Source of the DNA: Moringa oleifera
Taxonomy: Eukaryota; Streptophyta; Magnoliopsida; Brassicales; Moringaceae
DNA length: 64,000 bases
NCBI GenBank assembly: GCA_021397835.1
Contig: JAJFZO010000034.1
Coordinates: forward strand, 4,032,501 to 4,096,500
Direction of reading: 5' to 3'
Both the position numbers and the translations under genes were made by a program. Position 1 is the first letter of the stretch. The number at the start of each line of letters is the position of its first letter. The notes beneath the pieces were generated by a model, which did not search any database, was not told the origin of the DNA, and saw only the letters and a list, made by a program, of their open reading frames with translations. Shown piece by piece: positions 50,701-64,000 of the stretch.

Positions 50701-53316
50701 ATTCTATAGAATTCTTGGATTTAGATTGAAGACACTTACTAATTGTTTCTCTAACCTATTCTGTACAAAAGATCATGTCACAAAAGATTGTGAAATTAAT
50801 AGTGTTTTCTTCAAGTTTATAATTCTCAATCACAACCTCCAAGAGGTTTAAAGAGATTGATTTTATCAGCAACAAAAACTTACTAAGAATCATACAATAA
50901 CCTTATAACTTAGACAAAATCACGAACCTTAATAATGGCAGAATCATGTGTCTTAAAGTAAATCTTATATAAATCGTCTGAAATAGTATGGAAAAATAAA
51001 ATTTGAAAAAAAATAAAAACCTCTAATTAAAATGTTGCAATATAAGAACAGCAGTCTGAATTATTTTCCCGCTATAATACCATGAACAGAATTGTAACAG
51101 GTTTTGTTTTATTCTTGGGCTATTTGTCCTTATTTTATTAATAATGAACAGTGTGACAGTGCTGCTCTCTCACCATCTTCCTAGCTGCATTATATGGTTT
51201 TTGGGTCACCTCATATCTGGTAGCACTTGTCGATTAAGATAGTTCCAAAAGCTCATCAGTTAGGGAATTGTAAGAGACTGCTCGCAAGACAGGTGAAAAT
51301 ATACCACCATACCCTCCAGCTTACAAATATAGATAAACATAGAACACCTATTGAGAACATGAATTTCAAAAAAGAGTAGGTCACTTCCTGGAGCAGTTTT
51401 AGTGTGTACATCTAATTTGTCTGCACCGCAAAACTTCAAACTTAGATTAAATCACTGGAAACATTAAGCTTCTAAGTTACCAAAACTTATAAAAGTCCTA
51501 ATCAAGGTTTAATAGCCTTGGGAATTCATCAATCACGTCTCATGAATGGGAGCATATTGGGGCATGAGACACAAATTAAGACTGCCGAAACTTGACACCA
51601 TTTGCAATTGCTAACCCCAAACCATCAATTTCACAAAAACTAGTAACAAAAAATGAAACAGAAAAATAATAGCCAGGTCAAAGTTGAAAGACGTCATACA
51701 GGATTTAGTAGAAGTTCTGGGCTGGTCCTGCAGAATAAAAGAAAAGATTATAGAACGTTTTATGTAACATATGCTACAACTGAAAGCACAAACAGTAAAG
51801 ACAGGGAACATTAAATGGAAACTAGAAAGGAAGGCCAGGCCACCAAGCTACATTCCCTAACAATTAGGAAGAGGTGTGGCACATGATTATTTCAATTCTA
51901 CAGATCTCTATTCCCATTTTACTGCCTCCTTGTATATAACATAGCAAGAGTTAAAGAAAAGGACACAACATCAGAATGTAAATACTAGAAAAAGAAACTG
52001 CAATTTGTGTACATACTTTAGTTCAACTTCTGGCTTATTATGCCTTTCAACTTCTTGACAAGGAAAGTTCTGCAACCAGCAAATTAATGACACTTTCAGG
52101 TGTTTTGATATCATGGGAGATTTAATCGAATCATAAATAAAATTCACTCAAGCCAGAAACATTGAATTTCAAATACATGTTCCCGTAAGGTAGGAAAACT
52201 ACGATTTCAGGTTCAGTATAAATTGTAAAAATCAAAGTTGACCAGAAAAATGACATTCTGATAACCAAGGATTGACAGAAATGGTAAACCCAAGTATGAA
52301 TCGACCACTAACAATCCACATAATTCTTCCAATAGACAACATCTATCCCATCATATGTTTGCGCAGAACTGGAATGCTGCAAAAGGAATAACCAGCCCCA
52401 GAAATTGTGCTGAGATGATGCAGTATACAATTAATACTTGTCATTCTCATTGAGATTACTTACTTAGTTCTGCTATAAATAACTAGAGGAATTCAACATG
52501 CATGGCTTGAATATAATGAGACTTAACTAAGAATAAGATGATGATTGAGTGCATGGACCAATCTTTTATAAACCTGAGCCTTGATGAATATCTACAGAAC
52601 AACAAAAATCTTATTCATTAATTACAGTCTGCCACCAGCATGCTACCAGCAAACTACAAAGAAAACCAGGTTATGTACATAAATTCTTACAGGCATATAA
52701 ATACCCAAGAAGATACAAAACATGAACATATATCTTCTCAAATTGCAAATCAACTAAAATTACAAACCCATTGGTCCATTTAGTAAATTTGAGCTTCAAA
52801 TTTCCGGCGCCAACAATAAGTGACAATGGAAGAGTGGCACATACCTGCAGGCACATGGCTGCCTCAAGAGTGTTCCGTATGCACGTCAAATACAACCGCA
52901 ATGTGCTTGCCTAAAATGTTGTGCATTCAGACACAAAAATCACTCGCATGTTAAATACCCATTAGAACAGAAGAAAATTTCCATTATTAACTAAATGATC
53001 CCCTATAAGTCAAGTAGTTCCTTCCACAAGCTGGAAAATCATTTCTAGCTAACAGCCCAAAGATAGCTGATCAAAAAAAAAAAAAAAATTGTTCTTTCAT
53101 TTCCAAAAAAAGATAAACCCTGAGCCAAATCAGTTCTACTCATCTTCTCCCAGAAACTATTTCCCATCCAACGGGAAATAGAACTGAGAAGACCATGGCT
53201 TTCATCCAAAAATTGGGAACCACAAAACAAAGAGTAACATAAAAATCCTCGAAACTGCCAATAACAGACGCGAAGACAAAACGAAAGAGAAGTTGATCCC
53301 TGTGTAGTCTTACCAT
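44709..53316 (-). CDS. ARPC4: Actin-related protein 2/3 complex subunit 4 (ARPC4), complete, 169 aa
   Basis: Coding exons: 53314-53316, 52845-52910, 52017-52069, 51700-51727, 49343-49417, 48411-48515, 47300-47389, 44709-44798. They join without a phase break into 169 codons plus TAA, the usual ARPC4 length. The protein starts [20 protein letters not shown], then [18 protein letters not shown] and [20 protein letters not shown], all strongly conserved. The middle has [20 protein letters not shown] and [20 protein letters not shown], and it ends [16 protein letters not shown]4 forms with ARPC2 the structural core of the ARP2/3 complex, which nucleates branched actin filaments in the cytoplasm; in plants this affects trichome and pavement-cell shape. 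Two oddities: coding exon 1 is only the ATG, and intron 7 begins GC (GAG|GCAAGA) instead of GT. Identification is essentially certain. Confidence 0.96.
44799..47299 (-). other. ARPC4 intron 7 (2.5 kb, GC-AG)
   Basis: The donor on the minus strand is GCAAGA at 47294-47299 and the acceptor TTGCAG ends at 44799. It contains a plus-strand RNase H-like remnant at about 45212-45690. The rest shows nothing recognisable. Confidence 0.75.
45212..45690 (+). pseudogene. Decayed non-LTR retroelement C-terminal / RNase H-like fragment
   Basis: The plus-strand reading [20 protein letters not shown] resembles the W-x-x-RN-R-F segment found after the zinc finger of plant LINE ORF2. Further on, [17 protein letters not shown] and, in another frame, [21 protein letters not shown] resemble the RVT_3-type RNase H domain with its SDSK acidic site. 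Stops and frameshifts are frequent and no flanking RT was found. Confidence 0.5.
47390..52844 (-). other. ARPC4 introns 2-6
   Basis: Introns 47390-48410, 48516-49342, 49418-51699, 51728-52016 and 52070-52844 flank the small exons. There is a T-run at about 48557-48569. No transposon protein or RNA gene was recognised. Confidence 0.6.
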
Positions 53317-53474
53317 TTTACTAAATTTATGCAATTAGGATTTGCTTTTTAGAGAACTGCAATGAGAATTTTGAGATTTTGAAGGACGAGGCCAGAATTC
53401 AAGTTGCTGGAGAAGTGACCTAGAAGAACGCGTTGTTGCTTAAAAGCGAAGTAACAGAAGTTTTTAGAGAGGGG

Positions 53475-53483
53475 AAAAAAAAA
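53475..53483 (-). terminator. RNA polymerase III terminator of tRNA-Tyr
   Basis: Nine T on the minus strand, starting eight bases after the tRNA 3' end. Confidence 0.85.
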
Positions 53484-53491
53484 GAGAAAGG

Positions 53492-53582
53492 TCCGACCTG
53501 CCGGATTCGAACCAGCGACCTAAGGATATCTGTGAAATTGCTCAACTACAGTCCTCCGCTCTACCAACTGAGCTAAGGTCGG
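53492..53582 (-). tRNA. tRNA-Tyr (anticodon GUA) with an 18-base intron
   Basis: On the minus strand the acceptor arm CCGACCT pairs with AGGTCGG, followed by discriminator A at 53492. The A box is TAGCTCAGTTGGTAGAGC and the B box GGTTCGAATCC. The anticodon GTA is at 53547-53549. An intron of 18 bases (53528-53545, TTGAGCAATTTCACAGAT) begins one base after the anticodon, the canonical place; without it the RNA is 73 bases. CAA lies just upstream (53583-53585), as is common before plant tRNA genes. The gene is about 175 bases upstream of the ARPC4 ATG on the same strand. All arms pair, so it looks functional. Confidence 0.97.
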
Positions 53583-56191
53583 TTGACTGATTAGTACATC
53601 ACTAATTAATTTTTGATTGTAAATTATTTAGGACTAGTGTGGACGATCTCTGGGTGATGATTTACTCAAAACTCTAGAGCGTATGCTTCTCCGAATTTTT
53701 TTAATTATTAATATTTATGTTTTATCTAAAGGATATGACACTTTAGATTTGAATATTTTGCATCATATGGTGGATCGAATCGAATCGATGTATTTAACTC
53801 AAAAAATGAACTTATTGAATAAATCCTTTTTTATTGTTTAAGATATTTGCATATTTTAATTTTTTATGTAAAATATATTTTAAAAAATTATAATAAATAC
53901 AAAAAATAAAATTTATTTACAATTTTTAGTTTTATTTTTTAAAAATAAATTTCAAACTTTTAAAACTTTTTCAAACAAATTTTAATTATCAACTCAGATC
54001 AAATTTAATCTTAACAAAATTTAAAAATTTAAAATATTTAAATTGAAGAGTAAATATAAAGTTCAAATTACCATCACAAAAACATTTAAAAAAATTTTTA
54101 GTACAGAAAATATTTTTTAGAAAACTTATACTATTAAAAATTTCATAAAAATAATTTATTAATTAAAAACTACTATAATTTAAGGGATAAAATCATAATT
54201 AAATAATAAAAATGTTATTAATTTTTTACAATCATATTAAACTCAAATACAATTAAACAAGATTAATGAATCAATTTTTGTTTAGATATATCTTGAGTTA
54301 AACTTTGATTAAAGAGAGAGATTAATTAAAACTCAAGATGTTAAATGATTTTTACTTTTAAAAAATTATGAATTATATTCACTTTTTTATTTCTACTATC
54401 AATTATATTAGTTTTACATCTAAAGTTTAATTTGTTGAATTATATTAAAAAATTGAAAATATTTAAATTAAAAAATATTCAAACTATAATCATAGAATAT
54501 TTTTGCAAAACATTTTAAAATTTTTAAGAATCAAATTTTTTTTTTGAAAACTTATACTATAAAATTTTTGAAAAACTCATTAAAAAATCATAAAATTTGT
54601 TTAAATTTGAGCATTAAATTTGAAATGAAGTATTTATATGAGTGATTTTTGAGATATTTTAATAATTAAAATATTTTTAAGTTTTTATCATCATTTAAAT
54701 AAAAATTTTAATTTATATAAACTTTAAAAATACTAGATGCACAACTAATTTATGATATATCCAAATTCAATTTAAAGTTGAGTATAATTCAATTATCTTT
54801 TATATTTACATAAAAAATAATTAAACTCATCACTCAATAAAAAACATTTTTACAATCACTAACAAAATTCAGTAGTTAGATCTTTTATCTACAAGCCAAA
54901 ACTCTAAATACATAATCTGTATATTTTAATTCAATAAAAATATATTAATTTTTTATCTCAATATTGTTTAGCGTATTTTAATTCAGTAAAGATATATTAA
55001 TTTCTTTTATCTCAAATATCATGTAAATACTTTTTTTAATCTCAAATTTATTTTTATTTAATTTTTAATATATTAATAATTTAATTAAAATTTAAAATTA
55101 ATTATATAAAAAAATTTATTTTGCTTATGTTTCATATTATGATCGACAAAAAAAAATTATATTTATTTACAACTAACATTTTTATTACATTTTAAACATG
55201 AAACTTTCGTTTATATACTCCTTCAAAACATTATCATCACAAACGAAATATTTTTTATTTTTATTTTTTAAAATATTAATATTTTTCATATTTTTACCAA
55301 ATTCAATAATAATAAAAATTACAAATAAAAATTTTATATTAAAAATATAATAAAAATATAAATCTCAAATAAATATTTTTTTATTAAACAAGATATACAT
55401 CACCTTAGTATAATTAATTTTAAAATTTTCAAAAAATAAATCATTCATCACAAAAATAAAAATGAAATATATTTTTCAAAACAATCTTTTCCCCCCAAAG
55501 ACCACCAAATTTGGCCATTAAATGCAAAGTGAAAATAAAACACAAAAAATATGTGTACTTGATTTTCTAAAATTTGTACTCAGTCTTGAAATGCTTCAGC
55601 ACAAACTGATGAATAGGTTTTATAAACAACAATGGAATGACTTCATGGTGGCTTAACAAAACACATAATGACATGCAGACAGAACTGAAGGAATACAAAT
55701 GGATGTCAATTAAGGAACATAAACAAAGGAACTTCTGTTTGGAAACATCTCAACCTACAAGCATTAATCCCATTTAGTATAATTTAATTCAGATACACAA
55801 AAACCAAATTGTCTCTTCACCTAGTTGAATACAGAACGAAGAAGAATAACGAGAAAAAAACAAACTGTAAAAATATTTTCCTGATTGTCCCCGCTGCTGA
55901 TGCAGGGATATCCCTAGCTTACATTCCCTTAATACCTCCCTCTATATAACTCAAAACTTCCTATATCTGTTATTCGTTGATAGAAGCAAAATGCTTCCTT
56001 GGAACCCCAAAGAATGATATCTGCTCTTCTTATTTTTTCGCTAATGTGGGGTCCTACCTCTCACCATAAAAATGATGGAAAGAAAGGAAAATTGAATGGA
56101 ACAAGAGGATAAAAAGGGGACACAACTCACACTCAGGGAATCTCCCCACTAAAATACCCACAAGTACAGGCTTCTTAACCATTTTTCACCC
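53583..56191. other. Intergenic DNA between tRNA-Tyr and SEC23
   Basis: 53.6-55.5 kb is very AT-rich and includes the repeat copies at 54.06-54.70 kb. 55.5-56.19 kb has normal composition and probably includes the SEC23 3' UTR. No other gene was seen. Confidence 0.55.
54062..54700. repeat. AT-rich dispersed repeat, copies 2 and 3
   Basis: 54062-54245 resembles 43325-43570. A further diverged copy at about 54478-54700 repeats the words GAAAACTTATACTAT and AAACTCATTAAAAAATCAT-like sequence. Non-coding and of unknown class. Confidence 0.4.

Positions 56192-64000
<7,809 letters not shown>

Overview
The window is nuclear DNA of a flowering plant, most likely a eudicot. It has long AT-rich introns and intergenic DNA, GT-AG exons, an intron-bearing plant tRNA-Tyr gene and relics of plant-type Ty1/copia, LINE, Mutator-like and possibly SINE elements. 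No prokaryotic, organellar or CRISPR feature was seen. Three protein genes and the one tRNA gene all lie on the minus strand.

Layout: (1) 1,636-36,005 is a complete NO VEIN (NOV) gene. I could assemble 13 coding exons in one open frame of about 2,746 codons. The protein has an N-terminal Pro/Gln-rich segment, a GHKL/HSP90-type ATPase module in the middle and a C-terminal DUF3883. Introns are filled with transposon relics: intron 9 holds a LINE split by a copia element, intron 7 a nearly full-length LINE, intron 5 an internally deleted copia element, and intron 2 a possible SINE. (2) 36.1-44.7 kb is intergenic, with a decayed Mutator-like transposase at 37.5-39.9 kb and AT-rich repeats at 41-43.6 kb. 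(3) 44,709-53,316 is a complete ARPC4 gene (ARP2/3 complex subunit 4, 169 aa, 8 coding exons, the first being only the ATG), followed upstream by the tRNA-Tyr(GUA) gene at 53,492-53,582. (4) 53.6-56.2 kb is AT-rich intergenic DNA. (5) From 56,192 to the window edge are the last 12 exons in view (549 residues) of a SEC23 COPII coat gene, whose 5' part is outside the window.

The three genes act in unrelated processes: vascular and meristem patterning, actin nucleation, and ER-to-Golgi transport. From memory, their Arabidopsis homologues lie close together on chromosome 4 (NOV At4g13750, ARPC4 At4g14147, a SEC23 gene At4g14160), so the window looks like conserved eudicot microsynteny. I found no convincing previously undescribed system. 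The best leads are a GC-AG intron and an ATG-only exon in ARPC4, a nuclease-like motif at the NOV C terminus, a transposon nested in a transposon inside NOV, and a filler-DNA scar at a LINE end. All exon coordinates were derived by hand from splice signals, frame continuity and remembered family sequence; no alignment was run.
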